A stretch of 64,000 bases of DNA. It comes from an unidentified eubacterium SCB49. GTDB taxonomy: Bacteria; Bacteroidota; Bacteroidia; Flavobacteriales; Flavobacteriaceae. How positions within the stretch are numbered: position 1 is the first letter of the stretch; every line of letters begins with the position of its first letter. The stretch is taken from positions 62,001-126,000 of the forward strand of contig ABCO01000005.1 in assembly GCA_000170815.1 (NCBI GenBank), given 5' to 3'. Under the pieces are notes generated by a model. That model made no database searches. It was not told the origin of the DNA and worked only from the letters and a program-made list of their open reading frames with translations. The position numbers and the translations under genes were made by a program. This document shows, one piece after another, positions 17,597 through 26,078 of the stretch.

Positions 17597-17888
17597 AGAT
17601 AAAATTCTTTTTGAATAGTATTGACACCAATAGAATAGCTCCAACAATCACATCTATTATATTCCACATTTCTCTTCCAAGTGCGATTTTAAAAAACGGT
17701 TGAAAGAGTAGTGCAAGTCCTCCGTAAATCATCATTTCCGTATTCTTATTTTGTTCGTTTGCTTTATACGCCAAAATTCCAAATCCGATTAATGCCACAA
17801 ATCGTACAAATTGATAAAAGCCGTATGGCATATCCAACAAGCACAGGAACAGCAATATTGCTAAAGCAATTTTTATAATTTTATCCAT
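17586..17888 (-). CDS. DUF6804-like membrane protein
   Basis: A 100-aa protein with three or four short membrane helices. The central AYKANEQNKNTEMMIYGGLALLFQPFFKI resembles small DUF6804-type proteins. Its ATG overlaps the stop codon of the GrpE-like gene, so translation is coupled. Role in the chaperone operon unknown. Confidence 0.65.
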   Translation of the reverse strand: MDKIIKIALAILLFLCLLDMPYGFYQFVRFVALIGFGILAYKANEQNKNTEMMIYGGLALLFQPFFKIALGREMWNIIDVIVGAILLVSILFKKNFIYEK

Positions 17889-18334
17889 TAGTTTTTGACT
17901 ACAATAATTTGTGCTGGTCTGATAAGTTCTTTACCTCTGATATATCCGTTTCTTATAATTGATATAATATCATCATTTTTCCGATTTATGTCTGTTTCTG
18001 TTTCAACTACTTCACAAAGACCAACAATTAATCGATTATCAGGAAATTCAATTTTACTTACACCTTGTGTCAGTAACAAAGCCAGTAGTTTCTTTTGAAC
18101 GGTTTTGTAACGGCTGTTTGTTTTCCTTGCTTCGTCAACTTCATTATATTCATTATCGATTACCCATTCATCAATATTTTCGCAAGAGTCAATTATGTCA
18201 ATAATATTCAATGAAATATTTTTGAGTAAGTCGTGTTTCTCATTTTCTTTACTCTCAATCTCATTCTTTAAAATATTGTTAGATTTCAGATTTTGAATAA
18301 TTAACTTTTCAAGTTCGGATACAGATTGGTTCAT
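17888..18334 (-). CDS. GrpE-like nucleotide exchange factor
   Basis: A 148-aa protein with an N-terminal coiled coil (about 1-60) and a C-terminal beta domain with the GrpE pattern (GVSKIEF, then CEVVET, then IISIIRNGYIRGKELIRPAQIIVV). GrpE exchanges ADP for ATP on Hsp70. It is shorter and diverged compared with housekeeping GrpE (about 180-200 aa). It starts 7 bp after the J-like gene. It probably serves the Hsp70 encoded five genes upstream in the same operon. Confidence 0.8.
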   Translation of the reverse strand: MNQSVSELEKLIIQNLKSNNILKNEIESKENEKHDLLKNISLNIIDIIDSCENIDEWVIDNEYNEVDEARKTNSRYKTVQKKLLALLLTQGVSKIEFPDNRLIVGLCEVVETETDINRKNDDIISIIRNGYIRGKELIRPAQIIVVKN

Positions 18335-18340
18335 TACTTC

Positions 18341-18619
18341 TTATTTTAAGGAATTAAATGCGTTTTTATTCAAAGAATCAGTATTGATTTCCTTGTGTTT
18401 TAAATCACATTGAATTGGCTTTATTCGCTTTACTTTTATTTTTGCTGGAAACATAAAATCAGCAGCCAATCTTTTTGAAGGGTCAAGAAGTTGTTTTGCA
18501 GCTACGGCAATAATTTGTAGCGGGAATTCTTTATTCTTCATTGCAAACATTTGGGCTTTCATTATTTCTGATTTGTTTGCATCTTGGCTAACGCCTAATA
18601 TCGTGTAAGGATTTGTCAT
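18341..18619 (-). CDS. J-domain-like protein lacking HPD
   Basis: A 92-aa protein aligned over residues about 3-58 with a J domain: NPYTILGVSQDANKSEIMKA matches helices I-II, and AAKQLLDPSKRLAADFMF matches helices III-IV. The HPD loop that triggers Hsp70 ATPase is absent (MKNKEFPLQI in its place). The rest is a short Lys-rich tail. It lies between the TPR and GrpE-like genes. It may position rather than activate the Hsp70, or act with the housekeeping DnaJ. Confidence 0.75.
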   Translation of the reverse strand: MTNPYTILGVSQDANKSEIMKAQMFAMKNKEFPLQIIAVAAKQLLDPSKRLAADFMFPAKIKVKRIKPIQCDLKHKEINTDSLNKNAFNSLK

Positions 18620-18631
18620 TATTTTGTTTTT

Positions 18632-21073
18632 TTAAAACGGTAAATTCTCATCATCTAAATTTAACTGCTTACGTAAGCGACTTAATACATCTAGGGGATC
18701 GTAAGAAGCATCTTCATTACCTAAATCTCGAAAGTAGCCTAATACTTTTTTCATTTTTAAACCTTGTGAATTGAGTGAGTTACCTGAAATTAGGGAAGAA
18801 AGAGAATTGTCATCAAACAAGGAAGTATCAACTCCTGACTGTTTTAATTGCTGTAAAATTTCTCGTCTTGCTTTGCTTAGTTCATCACTATTTTGTTTGT
18901 ATGTCTGTGACATATTGTTTTTCACCCAATCAAGAATATTATAAATACCTTTAGAATTTCTCGTTTGGTCATTCAACATATCCATAAGGTTAAATCTAAT
19001 AAGGGTTATGAAGTTTTTAACTATTCTGGGATTGTTAGGTGAACGCAAATAAGCACCTTTCATCAAAGACAAGCCTTTGAAATTAGCTATATTATTTTCA
19101 TTTATTTGGGAAATACAATAATTGGCTACATAATTTGAATATTGATGCTTTAGTTTTTCGTTTTGATGTGAAAATGAAATACATTCTTCCATTATAGAAA
19201 TTAACTTTTCATTTTCATCATCTTCTGATATTTTATTCGTTACTGAATTAAAAAGATTGTCCTCTACAGAACTGCTAATGCTGTCAAATTTCTCTATCCA
19301 TTTTTTATTCTTCTTTGTATTCAATTTCTTTATCGTACTCAAATTTTCATTGCCTATTGCAGATTTTAATTTCTTGATTAAATTGTTGGCAAAGAGGTAT
19401 TTATAAACCATTGTTGACGTAGAGTTCTTAACATAGGGTAAACCTGCTTCTAAGGCATCCTCGTTAGAATAAGTGTGATAGTCGTTGTCCAATTCACTTA
19501 TTATTTCATTATTTAACCCATTTGAAATTGCAAAATAGGGCGTAGCCAAAAAGACATCATTTTCTATTTGTTTAATAATCTTTTCTATTGCATCTTTCTC
19601 AATATCATAAAAGTCATTTACTAACTTGGACAGCTTCGTATCTTGAATTTCTTTATGTATGATAGTTTCAAATTGTTGCAATAACTCTTTTTGAGTAGCA
19701 CCTATTGAAATGTTCAATTCAGAAACTTCGTCATAATTGACATTATCTGGTATTTCTTCGTAATTTAAATAATTTGAGCCAATTGCTTCTGCAAGAGAAA
19801 AAGTATAGTTGTCATCCCAAGTAGTGTCGTCTAAAGATTTCAAAATAACCTTATCTGAAAATACAGAAGTAAGCCACCCTGAAACAACAACTTTATAATT
19901 AGACTCTGTCATTAATCCTTTAGATGTAGCTCCGTAACAACAAATCCCCAAGTTCTTAAGCAACTCAGAACTTTCCCAAAATTTTGGATATTTATAAATA
20001 ATATTTATTGCTTTATCATATAGTTCTGTTTCTATATACTGAGTAAGTAAACGGTTGAATAAAGTGGGTTTAAAAGCAGTCATCTGCTCAGAAAGTTCGC
20101 TTTCTACATCGCTCAATTCATTACTTACATCATCAAGACTATCATAAAACAATTTAAGTTCTTCTGTTGCTAAAGAATTATTGTAGAGTTTGTCTATTGA
20201 ATTATTGATTTCAGAAACGGTTTTTACAGCATTATTGACTTTCTGTGTTCTTAATATTTCTTTTAGTTTGTCGATCTCGGGTGATTGAAAATTCAGATGT
20301 TTTGAAACGATTTTTTCTGCATCTGAAAATGCTCTATTATTTAAAAGCTGAATGGCGTATCGGAAATACAGTTCTTTTTGATAATGTTTGTCTGATTTTT
20401 TAATTTCGGAAGAACTTACTAAGTTGACATTTTGATTTAGTTTTAATTGACAAATCAGAACTCTTGTACTTGAATTATAAGATAGTTTTCTAGTTTTAGT
20501 CTTATTGACTAAACTCTTGGCGGTTGTATAATACTGAATAGCTTCAGTTATTTCCACTTGACGACCTGTTTTTTCTTTTTCGATTGCTAGTTTAAAATGA
20601 CAATCTGCCAAATCACTGAAATGTTTTGTTTTTAATGATCTAAAATTAAATTCAGAGCCTTTTTGGTTAGCTGTGTCTATAAAACAGATATTTTTGTTGA
20701 GTTTTTCAATATTGCCTTTGGCTTCTTCATATTGAATTTTTGAAATTTCAAAAATTGCTTTAGCTTCAATGTTGTCAAACTTGGAAAAAGATGCGGAATT
20801 GCTTATTTTTTTTCTTAATCCTGTAACTTCGTTGAAATATTTAATTTTTTCTACCTTGCCTGATGCTTGTTGCCCCAAGTTTAATTTACATTCTGCAAGT
20901 TTCGTAGGTGCATCTGGATGCTTTTCAAAAATTTCATTTAAAATAGTTATAGCTCCTAAGTAATCTTTGGCTTTAAAAAGATTTTTTGCTTTTTCATATT
21001 TAGTATTTGGTAAGGACTGATATATTAAATAACCAACAGTACCTGTTATTATTAAAACGATTATTACCTCCAT
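18632..21073 (-). CDS. Membrane-anchored TPR-rich protein of chaperone operon
   Basis: An 813-aa protein with an N-terminal membrane helix (about 2-20, VIIVLIITGTVGYLIYQSL) and then almost wholly alpha-helical repeats. The clearest TPR is residues 26-60 (NLFKAKDYLGAITILNEIFEKHPDAPTKLAEC). The start ATG overlaps the stop of the LysM gene by one base. TPRs commonly bind chaperone tails or clients; here the protein could tether the Hsp70 to the inner face of the membrane. I recognise no catalytic motif. Confidence 0.75.
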   Translation of the reverse strand: MEVIIVLIITGTVGYLIYQSLPNTKYEKAKNLFKAKDYLGAITILNEIFEKHPDAPTKLAECKLNLGQQASGKVEKIKYFNEVTGLRKKISNSASFSKFDNIEAKAIFEISKIQYEEAKGNIEKLNKNICFIDTANQKGSEFNFRSLKTKHFSDLADCHFKLAIEKEKTGRQVEITEAIQYYTTAKSLVNKTKTRKLSYNSSTRVLICQLKLNQNVNLVSSSEIKKSDKHYQKELYFRYAIQLLNNRAFSDAEKIVSKHLNFQSPEIDKLKEILRTQKVNNAVKTVSEINNSIDKLYNNSLATEELKLFYDSLDDVSNELSDVESELSEQMTAFKPTLFNRLLTQYIETELYDKAINIIYKYPKFWESSELLKNLGICCYGATSKGLMTESNYKVVVSGWLTSVFSDKVILKSLDDTTWDDNYTFSLAEAIGSNYLNYEEIPDNVNYDEVSELNISIGATQKELLQQFETIIHKEIQDTKLSKLVNDFYDIEKDAIEKIIKQIENDVFLATPYFAISNGLNNEIISELDNDYHTYSNEDALEAGLPYVKNSTSTMVYKYLFANNLIKKLKSAIGNENLSTIKKLNTKKNKKWIEKFDSISSSVEDNLFNSVTNKISEDDENEKLISIMEECISFSHQNEKLKHQYSNYVANYCISQINENNIANFKGLSLMKGAYLRSPNNPRIVKNFITLIRFNLMDMLNDQTRNSKGIYNILDWVKNNMSQTYKQNSDELSKARREILQQLKQSGVDTSLFDDNSLSSLISGNSLNSQGLKMKKVLGYFRDLGNEDASYDPLDVLSRLRKQLNLDDENLPF

Positions 21074-21573
21074 TATTTCTGTGGTATTTTAATATTTAGA
21101 ATTTGTCCAACTTTTAGTATATATGGCTGTTCTAAGTCATTGTCTGCTTCAATTTGTTTGTATTTATTACCATCGTTGTAAAAGAACTTTGAAATTTTAT
21201 AAGGATAATCTCCTTTCTTAACAACATACTTTATAGTTGCAACTTTACTTTCAATTATTTTAGGTTCCGTTTTATGGTTTTCTATAGCTACTTTTACAGT
21301 TTTCAATTTTGAGATGCTATCGCTCAGTGCAATGTTGGTAGCAAGTACTTCGTTTTTTTTATTGTTTGATTTAACGAACAAACCTAAAAACAAAATTGTC
21401 AAAAGAGATAAACCTATAATAGAATACGTTCCTAATTTCTCTTTTTTTGATGTTGAAATAGAATCTAAAAGCAGAAAAGCCTTTAAATCTGAATTACATT
21501 GTGGACAAACTACATTGCTTTTTGTGTAATCGGTTAATCCAGACTTCTCGCAAACAGGACAGTTATGGTTCAT
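21073..21573 (-). CDS. Zinc-ribbon, transmembrane, LysM protein
   Basis: A 166-aa protein: N-terminal zinc ribbon (CPVC at 5-8, CPQC near 23), a membrane helix (about 48-66), a linker with short coiled coil, and a C-terminal LysM domain (about 113-164, YVVKKGDYPYKISKFFYNDG to LKVGQILNIKIP). LysM binds N-acetylglucosamine polymers such as peptidoglycan. It could therefore connect a cytoplasmic zinc ribbon to the cell wall. Second gene of the operon, 5 bp after the Hsp70. Confidence 0.8.
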   Translation of the reverse strand: MNHNCPVCEKSGLTDYTKSNVVCPQCNSDLKAFLLLDSISTSKKEKLGTYSIIGLSLLTILFLGLFVKSNNKKNEVLATNIALSDSISKLKTVKVAIENHKTEPKIIESKVATIKYVVKKGDYPYKISKFFYNDGNKYKQIEADNDLEQPYILKVGQILNIKIPQK

Positions 21574-21578
21574 AATTT

Positions 21579-23771
21579 TTATTTACCTAAGTGAATACTT
21601 CCTCCTAAATCTATTCCTCCTGAGCCATATTTGTCTCTTAATTCTATTGCCTCATCAAGTAATGCAAAAGCTTCATCTTTTCTTCGGTTTCTGAAATGAT
21701 TAACAATTTGATCGTGCATTTGTAAAAGGCGATGACCGTCACTTGGATTTTCTTTTGCAACATTGTCAGAAGATATTTTTACAGTAAATAATGTAATCAA
21801 AACTGGATATCCATCTGTTATCGTTTTCAGTTTCTTCATAGCTTGTATTTTCTGTAATGGGTCGTTATCAATTTTTGCTTGAGATATTAATGTCTTCATC
21901 CTGTTACTATCATCACTTCCAACTAAGTCTGGATATTCATCAACAAGAATAGTAGCAAATATCATAACTAAATCATCTTCATCAATAGAATCGGTAACGT
22001 TTTCAGCTTGTTCAAAGGATGTGAAAATGGATGTTCCAATTTCGTCCCATTTTTCCGAATCGTAGCTGTCACTTCCAATGTTGTTGATTTGTTCAATTTC
22101 CTTTTTTGCCGATTTAAAGAAGTAATCTCTTTGTGCTTCTGTAAAATTACTACTCAATATTTTTTCTAATGATTTTGATAAGAAATTAAGTGTTTTGGAA
22201 TCTTTGTTTCCTCTTGCAAGAACGATTTTTTTACTTTTTGCTTTGTCAGTTTTCGGAAAGGCTTTTACCTCAAAAACTTCGTCAATTCCCAAAGTAAAAT
22301 CTAAAACTATGTCGCTACCTGTTGGCAAATTTTCTTCAATAGTAAAGAACCCCATTGTTTGCTTTTCTTTTTCTCCACCTTCAACATCAGCGTAAACACC
22401 AACCTTTACAACTTTCTGATTATTTACGGTTGTTTTATAATTCCTTGTAACATTGTACGGAAGGGGCATTTGTTTTTCTATGATTTTATCATAATCTTCT
22501 TTTAATTCAATAAAATAATTGTGATTTGTGCTATATGATATTTCTGCAACTGCAATTTCTCCATCAATCGGTGGCTCATATTCGTCACCTAATCTGTGCG
22601 ACAATATTCCTGCACCTTCTGCAACAGCAAGCATTGGCTTTTCAGAAATTTTTATTTTCTCATTACCGTATTTTTCTGAAAGCATTTGTTTGACCAAAGG
22701 AATACAAGAAGTTCCGCCAACCAATAAAATATTATCAATCATCGAAATATCATAACCAACTTCTTTAAGTAAACTTTCAATTAGTTCGATACTTTTGTCT
22801 ATGAAAGGTTTAGCTAATTTTTCAAATTCTTCTCTTGTGAATGAAAGGTCTAAATCAATCCATTCTCCGTTTTCATCTTCAAAGCCGTCCATTATCAATT
22901 GTGCTGTCTTGGACGAACTAAGTTGCATTTTTATATTTTCAACTTCTTCTCTGAATTTAGCTTCAAACTTGAATTTATCTCTTTGTTTTAAATTTTCTAT
23001 AAGTCCATCAATATTTGAAATCTTATAATCATTAGAAATTCGTTTAAGAATATGTGCTTGTAGGGCTTTATCTAAATCATCTCCTCCAAGCCAACGGTCG
23101 CCTCCAGTTCCTGCTTCCATATATTGCCCGTCTACAATATTCAATATTGAAAGGTCAAAAGTTCCACCACCAAAATCATAAATCAAAACAGTTTTTGCAT
23201 CTCCCACTTTTAGATTATCTACTCCATAAGCAATAGCTGCAGCGGTTGGTTCTGCTAATAATTTTTGAACTTTCAAGCCTGCAAGTTGTGCCGCAATTCT
23301 TGTAGCATTTTTCTGTTTTTCCGTAAAGTATGCAGGAACGGTTATTACTGCGTGAGTGACTTCATCTCCTAATTTTTCTTCAGCATCTTTTTTGATTTTC
23401 TTTAAAATTTCCGAACTCAACTGTTCAGGTGTGTATTGTTTTCCACCAAGAATTACAGCAACTGCATCATCTGTTCCACCTTTCAAAGGTGCGATACCGA
23501 ATTTGTAATATGAACTTTCAATCATATCCTGCACCATTTTGTCTTTAATAGCACCGCCCATTAGTCTTTTTACTGAAAGGATAGTGTTTATTGGGTCAGT
23601 TTTCAGCAATTGGTAGGCAGTTCTGCCGACTAAAATCTCTTCCTTTCTAAGTCCAATACAAGAACGTGTCAGTTCTTCATTTTCTTTGTTTCGGATAATT
23701 TTCACACTTGTGTCTTTGAATGCAATTACCGAATTGCTTGTTCCAAGATCTATACCGATTGCTTTTTTCAT
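21579..23771 (-). CDS. Hsp70 (DnaK-like) chaperone, accessory
   Basis: A 730-aa Hsp70 with a complete ATPase domain: GIDLGTSNS (phosphate 1), ITVPAYF, IYDFGGGTFDLS (phosphate 2) and LLVGGTSCIPLV (adenosine). The usual DVLLLDVTP interdomain linker is missing; PPIDGEIAVAEIS stands there instead. A beta domain (about 430-520) follows, then a long helical C-terminus of about 210 residues ending GGIDLGGSIHLGK rather than EEVKDKK. It is about 90 residues longer than DnaK. First gene of an operon with its own J-like and GrpE-like proteins, so it is probably a dedicated, not housekeeping, system. Confidence 0.88.
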   Translation of the reverse strand: MKKAIGIDLGTSNSVIAFKDTSVKIIRNKENEELTRSCIGLRKEEILVGRTAYQLLKTDPINTILSVKRLMGGAIKDKMVQDMIESSYYKFGIAPLKGGTDDAVAVILGGKQYTPEQLSSEILKKIKKDAEEKLGDEVTHAVITVPAYFTEKQKNATRIAAQLAGLKVQKLLAEPTAAAIAYGVDNLKVGDAKTVLIYDFGGGTFDLSILNIVDGQYMEAGTGGDRWLGGDDLDKALQAHILKRISNDYKISNIDGLIENLKQRDKFKFEAKFREEVENIKMQLSSSKTAQLIMDGFEDENGEWIDLDLSFTREEFEKLAKPFIDKSIELIESLLKEVGYDISMIDNILLVGGTSCIPLVKQMLSEKYGNEKIKISEKPMLAVAEGAGILSHRLGDEYEPPIDGEIAVAEISYSTNHNYFIELKEDYDKIIEKQMPLPYNVTRNYKTTVNNQKVVKVGVYADVEGGEKEKQTMGFFTIEENLPTGSDIVLDFTLGIDEVFEVKAFPKTDKAKSKKIVLARGNKDSKTLNFLSKSLEKILSSNFTEAQRDYFFKSAKKEIEQINNIGSDSYDSEKWDEIGTSIFTSFEQAENVTDSIDEDDLVMIFATILVDEYPDLVGSDDSNRMKTLISQAKIDNDPLQKIQAMKKLKTITDGYPVLITLFTVKISSDNVAKENPSDGHRLLQMHDQIVNHFRNRRKDEAFALLDEAIELRDKYGSGGIDLGGSIHLGK

Positions 23772-23871
23772 ATTTTCAATTATTTCTTATTTTTCAATAT
23801 TTATTTTTCGAGCGTTGGCAAAAAACAGCTCTTTTGGTTGTTTTAAAGTATACATATTTCAGGACGGGTCA

Positions 23872-24350
23872 TAATGTTGCACAGCGGTCTTGTATACCGC
23901 TCGTAGCGTGTTCATACGCGATTGTTTTCAAATTAAACACAATCCAGATTTTTAAATTTTACTATTTACCTGCTTGTACCTAAGGCGGGTCTATTTTCTT
24001 TTCAAATTTTGTCAAATCGTAACGATAAATCTCCAAACTGAACTCTTGTTTTGAGTTTTAGAACATTATATCCAAGTGCTTTTTTTCTTTCTGCTTCAAT
24101 TTTCTTTTGCTCAATTATTGCCATTTCATTTCGTTGATAATTTGTACTAATTGTAAAACTACTATGAAACTTTTAATGCTTGTTACGGGTTTCCGTAAAC
24201 TGTTCAAATGTTGATGTTTATGGAGCGTTAGGTGTTTTTAAATGCGGGGAAGGGGAAGGGTAGTCAAAAGCTAGCAAACAAAGGAACTCACTTTGGTTTA
24301 TGAGAAAAATAGCAATGTTTTATACGCTGTGTTGTGGGGCTTTTTTTATT
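23872..24350. repeat. Cassette spacer upstream of chaperone operon, two boundaries
   Basis: The left boundary GCACAGCGGTCTTGTATACC (23879-23898) continues CGCTCGTAGCG and is the inverted partner of 17229-17250 at the far end of the operon. 23938-23997 repeats 17098-17157 with about six differences. The right end TTTTATACGCTGTGTTGTGG (24320-24339) is a 3' boundary motif for the next gene. Between lies a small open frame described separately. Confidence 0.65.
24002..24124 (-). pseudogene. Possible 40-aa ORF or gene remnant in spacer
   Basis: An ATG at 24124 opens a 40-codon frame (MAIIEQKKIEAERKKALGYN and on to LRFDKI). The composition looks coding: an acidic/basic helix, then a beta-like end. 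The frame also stays open a little upstream of the ATG, suggesting the 3' end of a decayed gene. I do not recognise it. Confidence 0.3.
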
Positions 24351-24851
24351 TTAAAAATATAATAGACTTATAAAAAATAAAGCAATTACGCTCAATATAA
24401 ATCCGATACTAGTTAATGTTTTTGTTCTTCTTTTGCTAGGAGACCAATTTTCAAATTCCTTAAAATATTTTAAATATTGGTCATTTTTAAATACTAAAAA
24501 GTAACAAATAAGATACGAAATAACACCAGATGAAATAAAAATATAATTGTTAAAAATCGATTCAGGAGATACTATCTTCATAGTTATAATTCCTAAAGCA
24601 ATCAAATTGAGCGCAACAATTCCTATAAGCCAACCTCCGGTAAACCATAAACTAAATCCATTCTTTTTATCAGTCCAAAAATCGTTATACCATTCAATCG
24701 GGTTTTCAATTCCTTCTTTCTCTTTCATTCGTCTTTTAACAGATGGTAATTTAAAAAGTAATAACGCAGGATTCACTTTATTGAAAAGAGAATGTAATTT
24801 GTTCTCAATTAAATAAAGGCTAAAATGTAGTAAGTTTAAACTCTTTTTCAA
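24351..24851 (-). CDS. Four-helix membrane protein
   Basis: A 166-aa membrane protein: a basic N-terminal half (about 1-62) and then two hydrophobic pairs (about 68-92, 98-120 and 146-165). The frame starts with TTG at 24851 (TTG AAA AAG AGT); the only later ATG would remove a quarter of the protein. No family recognised. Confidence 0.6.
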   Translation of the reverse strand: MKKSLNLLHFSLYLIENKLHSLFNKVNPALLLFKLPSVKRRMKEKEGIENPIEWYNDFWTDKKNGFSLWFTGGWLIGIVALNLIALGIITMKIVSPESIFNNYIFISSGVISYLICYFLVFKNDQYLKYFKEFENWSPSKRRTKTLTSIGFILSVIALFFISLLYF

Positions 24852-24869
24852 TTTAATTTTCTCGTTGTT

Positions 24870-25044
24870 TAAATTGCATAGAACAGGTTGGTTTATGATT
24901 TCGTTTGGTGAATTTAAACACCTAAAATACTAAATAAGTCCCGAAGAAGTTTTCTAAGTGCGCTAAAACCAAAATTGCAAAGCACTTTATAATAGGTTAA
25001 TGGCTTTTTACTTGTTTTTTGCCACAGTACTTGGTTGTGTGTAG
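24870..25044. repeat. Cassette spacer made of a deleted IS110 copy
   Basis: It begins GCATAGAACAGGTTGG. 24913-24972 is almost identical to 16231-16290. It then carries GCAAAGCACTTTATAATAGG (compare 28,296-28,315 in the transposase gene) and ACTTGTTTTTTGCCACAGTAC (compare 28,459-28,479, the IS right end). It shares the same internal deletion as the 16.3-kb copy, so both descend from one deleted element. Confidence 0.7.
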
Positions 25045-26013
25045 TTATTTTAAACGGTAGATTGTTTTATTTTTTTCTCCTATTTTTTTAAATAAACCTA
25101 ATTCTGCTCCTTTCTTTAAATCTCTACTTGCTGTTGCTGAAGAAATATTTTTAAAAATATCCATATAACCTTTCCTTGTAAATTCAGTGCTATTTAATGA
25201 AACAAAATATTCTAATCGGTCTTTTTGATTTAAGGTTCTATTATTGAAGTCTAATAATTCACTTATTGAAATGTCAATTACGTTTAGCATATATTCAATA
25301 AACTTAGTTGACTTTCCAGATTTATCACTTTCAGCTAAAGATTTGTAATAGTTGCCTTGGTCTTTACTAATTAAAGTTTCAAAAGGCAAAAACTCAAAGA
25401 TTGGATATTTTTCCATTAAAATTAAAGTTTGCCATAATCTTCCCATTCTTCCATTTCCATCTAAAAAAGGATGTATAAATTCCATTTCGTAATGGAAAAC
25501 GCAACTTTTAATTAATTCAATTTCATCAGACTTTTTCAAATATTCAAAAAGGTCTTTCATTAAGTACGGCACATTTCCAAAAGGTGGTGCTAAATGTTCA
25601 ACTTTTGAGCCTTTTACAATTCCGACACTTTGATTTCTGTATTTCCCAGGACTTTCAACAAGACCTTTCATTAAATTTTGATGCGCTTTTAAAAAGGACT
25701 TTAGGTTATTAGGATTGTATTCCTCCAAATTCTCATAGATTTCTATAGCATTTAAAACTTCAAGAACATCTTTTTTAGGACCAATAACTCTTTTGTTTTC
25801 AAGAAGTGCTGTTATTTGTTCTTCTGTAAGTGTGTTCCCTTCTATTTTTAAAGAAGAATGAATAGTTTTGATTCTATTCTGTTTTCTCAATTTCGGTGAA
25901 GGTTTGTTTAATAAATTAGCATTTACTTCTCCTATTTTTTCTGAAATAGAAGTTATTAATTTTAAAATAGAGGATGTTATTTCGTAAGGAGGTTTCATTT
26001 GTGATACTATCAT
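25045..26013 (-). CDS. Fic-domain protein with N-terminal inhibitory motif
   Basis: A 322-aa Fic protein. The core HPFLDGNGRMGR (near residue 180) is the canonical HPFx(D/E)GNGRxxR motif of AMP-transferring Fic enzymes. Upstream, SSLKIEGN (near residue 54) fits the inhibitory motif (S/T)xxxE(G/N), placing it in the class with an N-terminal autoinhibitory helix. A winged-helix-like C-terminus (about 270-322) follows. Targets are unknown. It is a lone gene between spacers, with no antitoxin partner beside it. ATG at 26013; an in-frame ATG five codons on is equally possible. Confidence 0.88.
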   Translation of the reverse strand: MIVSQMKPPYEITSSILKLITSISEKIGEVNANLLNKPSPKLRKQNRIKTIHSSLKIEGNTLTEEQITALLENKRVIGPKKDVLEVLNAIEIYENLEEYNPNNLKSFLKAHQNLMKGLVESPGKYRNQSVGIVKGSKVEHLAPPFGNVPYLMKDLFEYLKKSDEIELIKSCVFHYEMEFIHPFLDGNGRMGRLWQTLILMEKYPIFEFLPFETLISKDQGNYYKSLAESDKSGKSTKFIEYMLNVIDISISELLDFNNRTLNQKDRLEYFVSLNSTEFTRKGYMDIFKNISSATASRDLKKGAELGLFKKIGEKNKTIYRLK

Positions 26014-26078
26014 TTGATATTATCAAAGATACAATCATTTAATCTGAATTATCTTATGAAACGGAATTTTTTAATTGG

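Noticed and set aside
17263..23771. Housekeeping dnaK-dnaJ-grpE locus
   Set aside because: Gene order, missing HPD, altered linker, short GrpE and added membrane proteins differ from the housekeeping set.
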